DNA of 64,000 nucleotides from CAYNLK01 sp964398055 (GTDB taxonomy: Bacteria > Chloroflexota > Anaerolineae > 4572-78 > J111). Location of the stretch: contig CAYNLK010000004.1 in the NCBI GenBank assembly GCA_964398055.1, forward strand, positions 1 through 64,000, in the 5' to 3' direction. Under the pieces are notes generated by a model, which was not told the DNA's origin, searched no databases, and saw nothing but the letters and a program-made list of their open reading frames with translations. This document shows positions 53,661 to 64,000 of the stretch, in pieces. How positions within the stretch are numbered: the stretch's first letter is position 1; each line of letters opens with the position of its first letter. A program made the position numbers and the translations under genes.

Positions 53661-55499
53661 GTGGGATTTTTTAGCGGCCTTGAGGTTGAGGCCTACGACC
53701 GAGTTTATACCGATACCGAACTGCTGCGGCGCATTGCCGCTTATTTTGCCCCGCACCGGCGCCGGGTTGGCTTCATTATTATCTTTGTCACTTTGATCTC
53801 CCTGGCCGGCGCAGGCCAAACCTTGATTGTGGCCCGCGGGGTGGAAGCGCTGGGCGAACAGCCGTCGACTACTCTGATCTGGGTTTTGGGTGTCAGTATG
53901 ACTGTTTTTGGAGTGGCCGTCTGGCTGATCAACTGGCTGCGCCGTCGCCTGCTGGCCCGGGTAATTGGCGACGTGGTCTCCCAACTGCGCCACGATAGCT
54001 TTGCCGCGACCATCAACCACGATCTGGCCTTCTTTGATGAAATCGAGTCTGGCCGGATCATCAGCCGGATCACCTCCGATACCCAGGAATTTGCCCAGGT
54101 CAGCCAACTGGTCACCGACATCGTCAGCCAGATTGTACTGGTCCTGATCCTGCTGGTGGTATTGATCGCCATCTCCTGGCAATTGACCCTGGTGCTGCTG
54201 GCCATCACCCCGTTTGTGGCCATTTTGACCATTGGCTTCCGCCGTCTGGCTCGCTTTGTCACTCGCAAAGGTTTTCGCATACTGGCCAGAGTCAACGCCT
54301 CGATCCAGGAAGCGGTCACCGGCATCAGCATTGCCAAGAATTTCCGGCAGGAAGCGGCCATCTACGCCGAGTTCGACCGGGTCAACCAGCAATCTTACCA
54401 GGTCAATCTACGGCGAGGCTTTGTGTTGTCCAATGTATTTCCCATTTTGAGCGTACTGTCCAGCTTTGGCACGGCCGCAGTGCTTTATTGGGGCGGCATT
54501 TCGGTGCAATTGGGCGTGGTTTCCATCGGCGCCTGGTATCTGTTTATGAGCAGCGTCGATCGCTTCTGGTTTCCGGTGATCAACCTGTCGACCTTTTGGA
54601 GCCAGTTTCAGTCGGGCCTGGCCGCCTCTGAGCGCATTTTTGCCCTGATCGACGCCGAACCGGTCGTTCAGCAAAACGATAACCTACCTCCCGGCAAACT
54701 ACGCGGCGAGGTGCTCTTCGACCGGGTTAATTTTCGCTACAGTTCGCAGGAGCAGGTGCTGCAAGATTTCTCGCTGCGCCTTGCCCCGGGCGAGAGCGTC
54801 GCCCTGGTGGGCCATACTGGCGCCGGCAAGAGCAGCCTGGTCAAGCTGATCACCCGTTTTTATGAATTCCAGGCTGGTAAAATCTGTGTTGATGGGCAGG
54901 ACATTCGCGCCTTTAACCTGATCAGCTACCGCCGGCAATTGGGGATTGTTTCGCAAGCGCCGTTTCTCTTCAGCGGCACAGTGGCCGACAACATTCGCTA
55001 CGCCCGCCCGGAGTTGTCTGACCGGGAGATCGAAGCCGTGGCTCGGCGGATTGGCAACGGTGAATGGCTGGAAACGTTGCCCGATGGCCTGCAAACCGAT
55101 GTGGGTGAGCGGGGGGCGCGGCTGTCGATGGGCCAGCGGCAGTTGGTCGCTTTGACCCGGGTGCTGGTTCAGCAGCCGGCCATCTTCATCCTCGACGAGG
55201 CCACCGCCAGCGTCGATCCCTTTACCGAGTTCCAAATTCAGGAAGCAATGGAGCTTATCCTCAAAGCAAGCACCTCAATTTTGATTGCTCATCGGCTCTC
55301 TACGATCCGGTCGGTGGATCGAATTCTGGTGCTCCAGCAGGGGCGTATTATTGAAGAAGGCAATCACCCCGCCCTGATGGCCAGAGGCGGCCATTACGCC
55401 GAGTTGTACGATACCTATTTCCGCCACCAGTCGCCGGACTTTAAACCTTCCGGCGCTGATCAGAAGGCCCTGGCTGCCGCGGAAGTCACTCTCGATTGA
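53661..55499 (+). CDS. Heterodimeric ABC exporter half-transporter, degenerate signature
   Basis: This is the second half of the exporter, 612 residues, with six helices and an ATPase domain. Walker A is VGHTGAGKSS, Walker B is ILDE with the catalytic E513, and the signature is LSMGQ (488-492), where Met replaces the usual Gly. This defect complements that of the first half: the degenerate site pairs D513 of the first protein with this signature, while the other site is canonical. The GTG start has GAGGT 5 nt before it. The C-terminal 30 residues are an unconserved tail. Confidence 0.93.
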   Translation: MGFFSGLEVEAYDRVYTDTELLRRIAAYFAPHRRRVGFIIIFVTLISLAGAGQTLIVARGVEALGEQPSTTLIWVLGVSMTVFGVAVWLINWLRRRLLARVIGDVVSQLRHDSFAATINHDLAFFDEIESGRIISRITSDTQEFAQVSQLVTDIVSQIVLVLILLVVLIAISWQLTLVLLAITPFVAILTIGFRRLARFVTRKGFRILARVNASIQEAVTGISIAKNFRQEAAIYAEFDRVNQQSYQVNLRRGFVLSNVFPILSVLSSFGTAAVLYWGGISVQLGVVSIGAWYLFMSSVDRFWFPVINLSTFWSQFQSGLAASERIFALIDAEPVVQQNDNLPPGKLRGEVLFDRVNFRYSSQEQVLQDFSLRLAPGESVALVGHTGAGKSSLVKLITRFYEFQAGKICVDGQDIRAFNLISYRRQLGIVSQAPFLFSGTVADNIRYARPELSDREIEAVARRIGNGEWLETLPDGLQTDVGERGARLSMGQRQLVALTRVLVQQPAIFILDEATASVDPFTEFQIQEAMELILKASTSILIAHRLSTIRSVDRILVLQQGRIIEEGNHPALMARGGHYAELYDTYFRHQSPDFKPSGADQKALAAAEVTLD

Positions 55500-55520
55500 G
55501 ACCAAAAAGAGGGATGACAA

Positions 55521-56690
55521 ATGACCCATTCTATTCAAAGAGCCATTATCGTCGGCGGCGGTATTGGCGGCCTCTGTACCGCTATTGCTTTACGGCAAAT
55601 TGGGGTTGAGGCCACTGTGTATGAGAAAGCGCCCGCGCTGGGCAATGTGGGCGCCGGGTTGGTATTGTGGCCCAACGCCCTGCGGGCGCTGCGCCAGTTG
55701 GGCGCGGCGGAGATGGTAATCAAAGCCGGTTCGACCATCGAGCACGGCCAGATTCGCACCGCCGCCGGCAAAATCCTGGCCCGCAGCGAGCCGGGCGAAC
55801 TGCAACGTCTTTATGGCGAGCCGACCGTAGCCATTCATCGAGCCGATCTGCACCGAATTCTCCTGTCGCTGCTGCCGGCCGACGCCGTTCAACTGGGTAC
55901 AGCTGGCGTTGAATTTGGGCAAGAGGGGACGGGGGTGACAGTGCGCTTCGCCAACGGCCAAACGGATCACGCCGACCTGCTCATCGGCGCGGATGGCATT
56001 CATTCGGTCGTGCGGCAGCAGTTGTTCCCGGCAGTCTCGCTGCGTTACGCCGGTTACACAGCCTGGCGCGGCGTGGTCGAGTCGCCCGTTACGGTCACCG
56101 TGGGGATTACGTCGGAGAGCTGGGGCCGGGGTAGCCGTTTTGGGGCGGTGCCCATTGATAGCCGCCGAGTCTACTGGTACGCCACGCTCAACCAGCCGGC
56201 GGGGCGCAATTACCCTCCGGCGGAACAGAAGAAACTGTTGCAGCAGCGGTTCAAGGGTTGGGTTCAGCCGGTTGAGATGCTGCTTGAGGCCACGCCGGTC
56301 GAGGTTATCCTCCGGCACGATATTTATGATATCGCCCCCATGGCCCGCTGGAGTCAGGGTCGAGTGACGCTGCTGGGCGATGCCGCTCATCCCACCACGC
56401 CCAATATGGGGCAGGGCGCCTGCATGGCCATCGAAAGCGCCTATGTGCTGGCCCGCAGCCTGTCTGCCAAACCTGAACTACCAACGGCTCTGGCGGCCTA
56501 TGAGCAGGAACGCCGGTCGCGCACAGCCTGGATTACCAACCAGTCGTGGCAGATAGGGCGCATTGGACAGCTTGATAACGGTCTGTCTTGCCAACTGCGC
56601 GACCTGCTCATGCGCCTGACGCCGGCTTCAGTCATCAAAGCCCGGCTGGCCAAAGCAGCCGCCTACAATGTAATCCAACTGAGCATGTGA
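55521..56690 (+). CDS. FAD-dependent monooxygenase (PHBH fold)
   Basis: This class A flavoprotein hydroxylase should use NAD(P)H and oxygen on an aromatic or polyene substrate that cannot be named from sequence. The 389-residue protein has the dinucleotide motif GGGIGGL (about 12-18), the DG motif GADGIHS and the GD motif LLGDAAHPTTPNMGQGACMAIE. GAGGG lies before the ATG. It follows the ABC exporter by 21 nt, so the exporter could carry a product of this enzyme, but that is inference. Confidence 0.9.
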   Translation: MTHSIQRAIIVGGGIGGLCTAIALRQIGVEATVYEKAPALGNVGAGLVLWPNALRALRQLGAAEMVIKAGSTIEHGQIRTAAGKILARSEPGELQRLYGEPTVAIHRADLHRILLSLLPADAVQLGTAGVEFGQEGTGVTVRFANGQTDHADLLIGADGIHSVVRQQLFPAVSLRYAGYTAWRGVVESPVTVTVGITSESWGRGSRFGAVPIDSRRVYWYATLNQPAGRNYPPAEQKKLLQQRFKGWVQPVEMLLEATPVEVILRHDIYDIAPMARWSQGRVTLLGDAAHPTTPNMGQGACMAIESAYVLARSLSAKPELPTALAAYEQERRSRTAWITNQSWQIGRIGQLDNGLSCQLRDLLMRLTPASVIKARLAKAAAYNVIQLSM

Positions 56691-56715
56691 CCAGGCTGAG
56701 CAGTCACACACAATG

Positions 56716-56753
56716 AAAAAAGACGCCTGGATCATTGATCTGGCGTCTTTTTT
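56716..56753. terminator. Bidirectional intrinsic terminator
   Basis: AAAAAAGACGCC and GGCGTCTTTTTT are perfect arms with a further inner GATC/GATC pairing. T-runs follow on both strands, so it can end the monooxygenase transcript and one from the tRNA side. Confidence 0.88.
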
Positions 56754-56773
56754 GTTTGCTATTTAAAATAGGT

Positions 56774-56798
56774 TGCCCCTGAGCATTTCCCAGGGGCA
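56774..56798. repeat. Hairpin just beyond the tRNA 3' end
   Basis: TGCCCCTG and CAGGGGCA are perfect 8-bp arms. The hairpin lies 14 nt past the tRNA-Leu gene on the minus strand and could protect or end that transcript, though no strong T-run follows. Confidence 0.5.
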
Positions 56799-56812
56799 CA
56801 AGCGTTAATAAA

Positions 56813-56895
56813 TGCCTCGGGAGAGACTCGAACTCTCACGCCCGTCCGGGCACAGGCCCTCAACCTGCTGTGTATGCCAATTCCACCACCGAGGC
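56813..56895 (-). tRNA. tRNA-Leu (anticodon GAG)
   Basis: The minus strand folds as a class II tRNA: acceptor GCCTCGG/CCGAGGC, D-arm GGTGGAATTGGCA, anticodon loop TTGAGGG with anticodon GAG (56859-56861), a long variable arm (GCCCGGACGGGC) and a T-loop with GTTCGAGTC. The 3' CCA is not encoded. It reads CUC and CUU codons. Confidence 0.93.
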
Positions 56896-56976
56896 GCGTT
56901 TCATAGACGACCTAAATTATATACTTTTTGAGTCAGTTTTGTCAAAAGATAGTTATCAGTTATCAGTGGTCAGTGT

Positions 56977-57004
56977 TTACTGATTACTGATTACTGATTA
57001 CTGA
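56977..57004. repeat. Heptanucleotide array (TTACTGA x4)
   Basis: Four perfect units lie 12 nt past the stop of the molybdenum hydroxylase gene (minus strand). A related TATCAGT pair lies just upstream. Confidence 0.88.
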
Positions 57005-57016
57005 CCACGGGTTACC

Positions 57017-59890
<2,874 letters not shown>

Positions 59891-59930
59891 TACGCTCTCC
59901 TTTCACCCTCAACCAACCCAACCAACTAAG

Positions 59931-60008
59931 ACAAATTACAAATTGCAAATTGCAAATAAGAACTGGATTATCTGCAATTCACAATTCACAATTCACAATT
60001 CACAATTC
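59931..60008. repeat. Two heptanucleotide arrays between the hydroxylase subunit genes
   Basis: The first array (59931-59958) has ACAAATT, ACAAATT, GCAAATT and GCAAATA. The second (59974-60008) has GCAATTC followed by four ACAATTC. They lie between the FAD-subunit stop and the large-subunit start. Confidence 0.9.
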
Positions 60009-60016
60009 ATAATTTC

Positions 60017-60922
60017 CTACATCCCCATCCCTTCAGGAACGGCCTGGCCGGTGACAGCTCGCTCGGCGGCCTTGGCCAGGGTTTTGGGTAGCTGGCCCCG
60101 GATCATCTCGGCCCGGTACTCGGCGGTGGCCCGGTGGCGGCTGGTGCGCAGCTTGACCTCGGCCAGGGCAACTTCGGCGGCCTGGGTAAAGGTGGCGGCG
60201 GTAGCTGGTTGGCTGGTGAGAAAGGCCATGGTCTTTTCGGCCAGGAAGGGCGTCGGTCCGGCCGGACCGACGCTGACCCGCGCCGCCGTAACCAGCCCAT
60301 TTTCGACCTGCAGCCGGGCAGCCATCCCGATCATCGGCAGGGCCACGCCTTGCGGCCGCATCACCCGCCGGAAAGCCGACGCCTCGTTGGGGCCGGTTGG
60401 CCGGAAACGCAGCCGGGTCAGCAAGGCCCGGGTCGAGTCAATTCTGCTTTCACCGGGGCCAATAAAAGTTTCGGCCATGGGCAGCCAACTGATTCCATCG
60501 TTCGTAGCAATTTCCACGTCGCCGCCCAGGGCCAGCAGGCTGATGGTGCCGTCGCCGGCGGGCAGGGCGTGGGCCACGTTCCCGGCCAGGGTGCCGACAT
60601 TCCGCACTTGCGGCCCGCCAATCACCCCGCAGCTTTCCACCAGGCAGGTGCCGCGCCGGGCTATCTGCTCGTCGCTAACGATTTGGGTATGGGTGACGCC
60701 GGCCCCAATGACCAGATAACCGTCTTCTTCGACGATCCGGTCCAGGCCGCTGATTTTGGTGGCGTCGATGAGCGCCTCTACCGGCGGGCGGTGGGCCTGC
60801 TGCATCTCCAGGATCAGGTCGGTGCCACCGCCGACCACGCGGGCCTGTCCCTGATATTGGTTTAATAACTCAAGGGCTTCCTCAACTGTAGCCGGGGTGT
60901 GGTAATTTTTCCAGTAGGCCAT
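60017..60922 (-). CDS. Molybdenum hydroxylase FAD-binding subunit
   Basis: This 301-residue subunit passes electrons from the iron-sulfur clusters through FAD to the final acceptor (CoxM/XdhB type). The FAD pyrophosphate loop ARVVGGGTDLI and the isoalloxazine segment RNVGTLAGNVAHALPAGD are visible, and the C-terminal CO-dehydrogenase flavoprotein domain is complete. AGGAGG lies 7 nt before the ATG. It is the first gene of a two-gene unit with the large subunit; no Mo-cofactor insertion protein is adjacent. Confidence 0.93.
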   Translation of the reverse strand: MAYWKNYHTPATVEEALELLNQYQGQARVVGGGTDLILEMQQAHRPPVEALIDATKISGLDRIVEEDGYLVIGAGVTHTQIVSDEQIARRGTCLVESCGVIGGPQVRNVGTLAGNVAHALPAGDGTISLLALGGDVEIATNDGISWLPMAETFIGPGESRIDSTRALLTRLRFRPTGPNEASAFRRVMRPQGVALPMIGMAARLQVENGLVTAARVSVGPAGPTPFLAEKTMAFLTSQPATAATFTQAAEVALAEVKLRTSRHRATAEYRAEMIRGQLPKTLAKAAERAVTGQAVPEGMGM

Positions 60923-60950
60923 AGAACACCTCCTGCAAACTATACCTTAC

Positions 60951-60994
60951 TTGTCTACTCGTTCCCAAACTGAAGTTTGGGAACGAGTAGACAA
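60951..60994. repeat. Dispersed palindrome family B, copy 3 (perfect 44-nt hairpin)
   Basis: A 21-nt arm starting TTGTCTACTCGTTCCC and its exact complement are separated by only GA. The gap to the Res gene also holds a weaker 11-bp inverted repeat (GATTAGGAGAT at 61028-61038, ATCTCCTAATC at 61071-61081) and no gene. Confidence 0.9.
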
Positions 60995-61191
60995 TAGTGG
61001 TCATCAACAAGGCAGTATTATAGCCAAGATTAGGAGATGAGGGGATTATAACTCTTTTCTATATCTCCCAATCTCCTAATCCCGGCTCATCACAGAATTG
61101 GGGAGACCTAATAAGTGGTTTCAGTTGTCAAGAAGAGTAGGTGGTAGAATGGTAGGATTGTAGGATGAATATACTGGTACTGTGAATTGTA

Positions 61192-63705
61192 TCACGAAAC
61201 TGTGGGGTTGTCAACCGGTTTGAACAATGCATTCAAGACCCGCTGCCATTCATCTTCAAACACAACCTGAAAGTCAACTTTGTGGTCGCTGAACTCTTGC
61301 CTTATTTCATTCCACGGGGTTGGTTGGCTCAGATCATTGCATAATTGAAATAGCTCTTTTTTGTAATCCGTATCGGGGTTTTTGAGATGCAATCCTTTGG
61401 TTTCTAAAACGTAAATCACCGGCGGCGTCGCTTTGCTCTTCGCAATGAAATCGCTGTAAATCCTGTCCCGTCGCCAACCCCGAATGCCATAACCGCCAGG
61501 CCCAACGTTATTTCTAAACCACCACTCCAGAATATGCTCTTGCTGGTCAAGATAGAGCGCCACGGCTTTTTCCAGCTCATTGAAATCTTCTTCAAGATGA
61601 TAGTCAAACAACGTTCGAGCGGGCAGGTCGCCGGTGGCCGTAGTGAGCTTGCGGGCGTCCGCTCGGGCCTTGATGCGCGGCGGAATGGCCCCGCCGGCGG
61701 TCCCGGCAATCAGGTAAAAATGGAGTTGGCCGTGGTCAAGAAGTTGGTTGAATACTTGTTTGGTCAGGCGTTCTTGCTCAGAGGTTAAGAGTTTTTTGAG
61801 TTCTTCAATCACAAAGCCCAGGTCGCGTTTAATTTCGGCCTCAGAAAATCTAAGGCCCAAGCGGCGCAAGGTTTCTTCCACGTACTCATAGGCTACCCAG
61901 GGGTTAGGCACAACATCCATCAACTGGCGGGTGATGAAGACCGGGTCGACCCGCATATCCTCAGCCGTAATGGCCTGCAACGGCTCGATAGTGGTGAGGT
62001 GGTCCAGACTCAAACTGACGTGGCTATCGCCGATTTTGGTCGGGTTCAGTTCCCAGCCATCCACCTGGCTCAGGTCAACGGCGTCCCAATCTACCCGGCT
62101 CAGAATATCGATCTCATAGCCCACTTCGCGCCAGCCGCCTTTACCATCGGCGACCACAAAGTAAGGCAGGTAGACCTTACCGGCGTAATGTTGAAACTGG
62201 GGCCGGATAGGCGTTTCGACCACCGTCCTGTTGGCATCGGCTTCGACTTCAGCGACCACCCGGCCGGCCACATCGCCCAAGCCCTCGCCGATCAAACCGG
62301 CGCGGATCGTAGCCAATAGTTGGCTGGTTTTGGCTTTGTAGCAGTAAACGTAACTTTCATCCAGTTCCGGAAGGCCGGTTTTGCGGGCGTAAGGCTGGCG
62401 CAGCACCCGGCCAATCAATTGGGTCATGGCCGTATTTGACTCCGGATTGGTTAGAATGGTGACAAGGTAGGCAAAGGGGCAATCCCACCCTTCCTGGAGG
62501 GCCTGTTTGGTGATAATGTAACGAATCGGGCAATCGGGGCTGAGTAAATCAATGGACTCGATCTCATCGCGCTCGCTGCTCTTGACGGCAATTTCTTCGG
62601 GCAGCACATTCAATTTGGTAATCAGGTATTCGCGCACATCTTCGGCATGGATAAGATTAGGCAAACGCTGCTTGGCCCCGGTCCGTTCCACCTGAAAGAG
62701 GGCAATTGGCCGGATGTAAAGGCCGGTTCTGGCTTGGTAGCTTTGGGCCGTTCGCTCTAATTTGGCCCGGTGCTCCCAGGCCGCCCGGACGGTATCGCGC
62801 CAGTCCGCGCTGGCTTTGTTGTGGACGTGCAAATCGAGTTTGATCATCCCTTCGCGCAGCACTGTTTGGCCGGTGATATTGACCAGCACGTTGCTCTCCG
62901 GCGGCGGCGTGGCCGACAGCTCTAAAATAAACGAGGGGTTGAAGCCGCGCAGGGTGGTTTGGGCCGTGGCGCTGTAGGCTTTGTGGCCCTCGTCGAGCAC
63001 AATGACCGGGTTGAGCAGCCGCAGCGTATTGCCCAGCGACGATTTGACCACCCCGCCTAGCATACTGTCGTGACCATAGACATCGAGGTTGGGGATGCGT
63101 TTGACCAGCTCGACATGGCGGTCGAGTTGATCCTCCGATGGAAAGAACGGTTCAAAACCGCTCTGGTCTTGAAAAAGACGCAACGTCTCTTTGTTCTGGC
63201 GATTTGCCGAAGGGAGCATCAACAGCAAGATGACCAGTTGAGTTTGGATCTCTTCCGGCGAAAAACGGCTCTCTTTTTCTAAAATGAGGGTCCGCCCGCC
63301 GCTGTTCAAATCAAGCATCTGGCGGTAGGGGTGGGCGCGGTCGCGCAGGGCTTGCAGCGTTTGGCGATAAATTTGGCTGGTCGGCGTAATCCATAAAATC
63401 AGGCCGGTCGATTGGCCGCGATAGATGGTTTGGATGGCGTCGATGGCTTTGACCGCCAGCAACGTTTTGCCGCCGCCAGTGGGCACTTTCAGGCAAACGA
63501 CCGGCACAGGTTGTTTCAGGCCGTTTTGGCGGCGGATATACTGCCGCGCCCCCGGCCCCAGCGTTTTCTCCCAGGCTTTTTCATCCCAGTCGTAAACAAT
63601 ATCCAGGGCAGCCGACTGGCCAGCCTTGGCTTGCTCTGTTTTGAGCGCCCGTAGATAATCATGCAAGATATTGAGGGCAGTTTGTTGATATTGTTTGAGC
63701 TGCAT
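61192..63705 (-). CDS. Type III-like restriction enzyme Res subunit (SF2 helicase-nuclease)
   Basis: The Res subunit translocates on DNA using ATP and cleaves unmethylated DNA together with the Mod methyltransferase. The 837-residue protein has Walker A VPTGGGKT (K80), the DEGH box VLDEGHK (about 235), LSATPP and the QLIGRVLRQP arginine-finger motif. The C-terminal PD-(D/E)XK nuclease shows SDFIAKS and YVLETKG (about 750-785). All motifs are intact. A partial methyltransferase-like gene lies 42 nt upstream on the same strand, as in type III systems. Confidence 0.9.
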   Translation of the reverse strand: MQLKQYQQTALNILHDYLRALKTEQAKAGQSAALDIVYDWDEKAWEKTLGPGARQYIRRQNGLKQPVPVVCLKVPTGGGKTLLAVKAIDAIQTIYRGQSTGLILWITPTSQIYRQTLQALRDRAHPYRQMLDLNSGGRTLILEKESRFSPEEIQTQLVILLLMLPSANRQNKETLRLFQDQSGFEPFFPSEDQLDRHVELVKRIPNLDVYGHDSMLGGVVKSSLGNTLRLLNPVIVLDEGHKAYSATAQTTLRGFNPSFILELSATPPPESNVLVNITGQTVLREGMIKLDLHVHNKASADWRDTVRAAWEHRAKLERTAQSYQARTGLYIRPIALFQVERTGAKQRLPNLIHAEDVREYLITKLNVLPEEIAVKSSERDEIESIDLLSPDCPIRYIITKQALQEGWDCPFAYLVTILTNPESNTAMTQLIGRVLRQPYARKTGLPELDESYVYCYKAKTSQLLATIRAGLIGEGLGDVAGRVVAEVEADANRTVVETPIRPQFQHYAGKVYLPYFVVADGKGGWREVGYEIDILSRVDWDAVDLSQVDGWELNPTKIGDSHVSLSLDHLTTIEPLQAITAEDMRVDPVFITRQLMDVVPNPWVAYEYVEETLRRLGLRFSEAEIKRDLGFVIEELKKLLTSEQERLTKQVFNQLLDHGQLHFYLIAGTAGGAIPPRIKARADARKLTTATGDLPARTLFDYHLEEDFNELEKAVALYLDQQEHILEWWFRNNVGPGGYGIRGWRRDRIYSDFIAKSKATPPVIYVLETKGLHLKNPDTDYKKELFQLCNDLSQPTPWNEIRQEFSDHKVDFQVVFEDEWQRVLNALFKPVDNPTVS

Positions 63706-63747
63706 GGCCGAGTTGGCTTAGAACAAATTTTCGATATCTCTTACAAT

Positions 63748-64000
63748 TTACGCTCTAAAGCGATAAATTGCAAATGGCAGTTGGCAAAATTCAAGCCGGT
63801 AGTCGCGCAAATATTCGTCGTCGAGGTATTTGTGGGAGGCAATGACCAGGCGGGTTTTGCCTTTGAACGGCCCTAAAGAGTCGGCAAAGGCCAGGGTGAG
63901 GGGGTTATTTTTGAGAAAGGCCAGATCGGGCCGGTAAATCATGTAGACTTCGTACTGGTTGCTTTCGCCCAGGTAGCCGCGGCGCTCATCGAGTTTGGTT
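63748..64000 (-). CDS. Probable type III Mod DNA methyltransferase, C-terminal part (cut by window edge)
   Basis: Only the last 83 residues or so are in the window, because the frame stays open to base 64000. They include NQYEVYMIYRPDLAFLKNN, RLVIASHKYLDDEYL and CQLPFAIYRF, which resemble the end of site-specific methyltransferases paired with type III Res proteins. The catalytic motifs lie outside the window, so the call rests on this tail and on the adjacent Res gene. Confidence 0.65.
   Translation of the reverse strand, partial: TKLDERRGYLGESNQYEVYMIYRPDLAFLKNNPLTLAFADSLGPFKGKTRLVIASHKYLDDEYLRDYRLEFCQLPFAIYRFRA

Overview
The window reads as a chromosomal segment of a moderately GC-rich bacterium, most likely an uncultivated Chloroflexota of the Anaerolineae type. 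This is an inference. It rests on secreted DUF11, subtilase and PHP proteins that share a YLP-type tail motif, a fused glycyl-tRNA synthetase, a long complex I operon with a fused nuoCD, and many dispersed palindromes and heptanucleotide arrays. TGA ends many genes normally (for example nuoB and nuoJ), so the genetic code is standard.

Layout. 221-8038 (minus) holds three secreted proteins: a DUF11/LamG/beta-propeller surface protein and two subtilases. 8299-11718 (minus) is an operon lspA, orphan solute-binding lipoprotein, HAMP-SpoIIE phosphatase. 12075-14636 (plus) has a CbiM-PDGLE metal permease component and a second orphan solute-binding lipoprotein. 14674-17621 holds a DUF2723 membrane glycosyltransferase-like gene and two small unknown genes around a divergent promoter. 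17894-22792 is a membrane-embedded alpha-2-macroglobulin. It is followed by a phosphohexomutase, fused glyQS (minus) and a minus-strand cluster with two HepT/MntA toxin-antitoxin pairs, a small protein and a Uma2 protein. recO and an unknown membrane-anchored protein follow.

32450-50018 is the complex I operon nuoA-B-CD-E-F-G-H-I-J-K-L-M-N, interrupted between nuoE and nuoF by a secreted PHP-domain gene flanked by MITE-like elements. After it come a response regulator, an NnrU/ICMT-like methyltransferase, a DUF1992 protein, a heterodimeric ABC exporter, an FAD monooxygenase, a tRNA-Leu(GAG), a two-gene molybdenum hydroxylase, and the Res plus partial Mod genes of a type III-like restriction system at the right edge.

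The most exciting feature is the alpha-2-macroglobulin. Its reading frame is continuous from 17894 to 22792 except for one in-frame TGA (21326-21328). This TGA sits exactly where the thioester cysteine belongs (G-[TGA]-F-E-Q in place of G-C-x-E-Q). Three nucleotides after the TGA begins a two-part stem-loop with a 7-bp upper stem and a GGC loop, matching the position and general form of a bacterial SECIS element. The simplest reading is a selenocysteine-containing macroglobulin with a selenoester warhead, which I do not know to have been described. A point mutation or sequencing error is the main alternative.

The intergenic DNA is also rich. It holds at least ten tandem arrays of unrelated 7-nt units, a five-copy palindrome family (core AGGTGACCG), a three-copy palindrome family (core TCGTTCCCAAAC), and four MITE-like elements with target-site duplications. 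One MITE separates two genes that were translationally coupled before the insertion.
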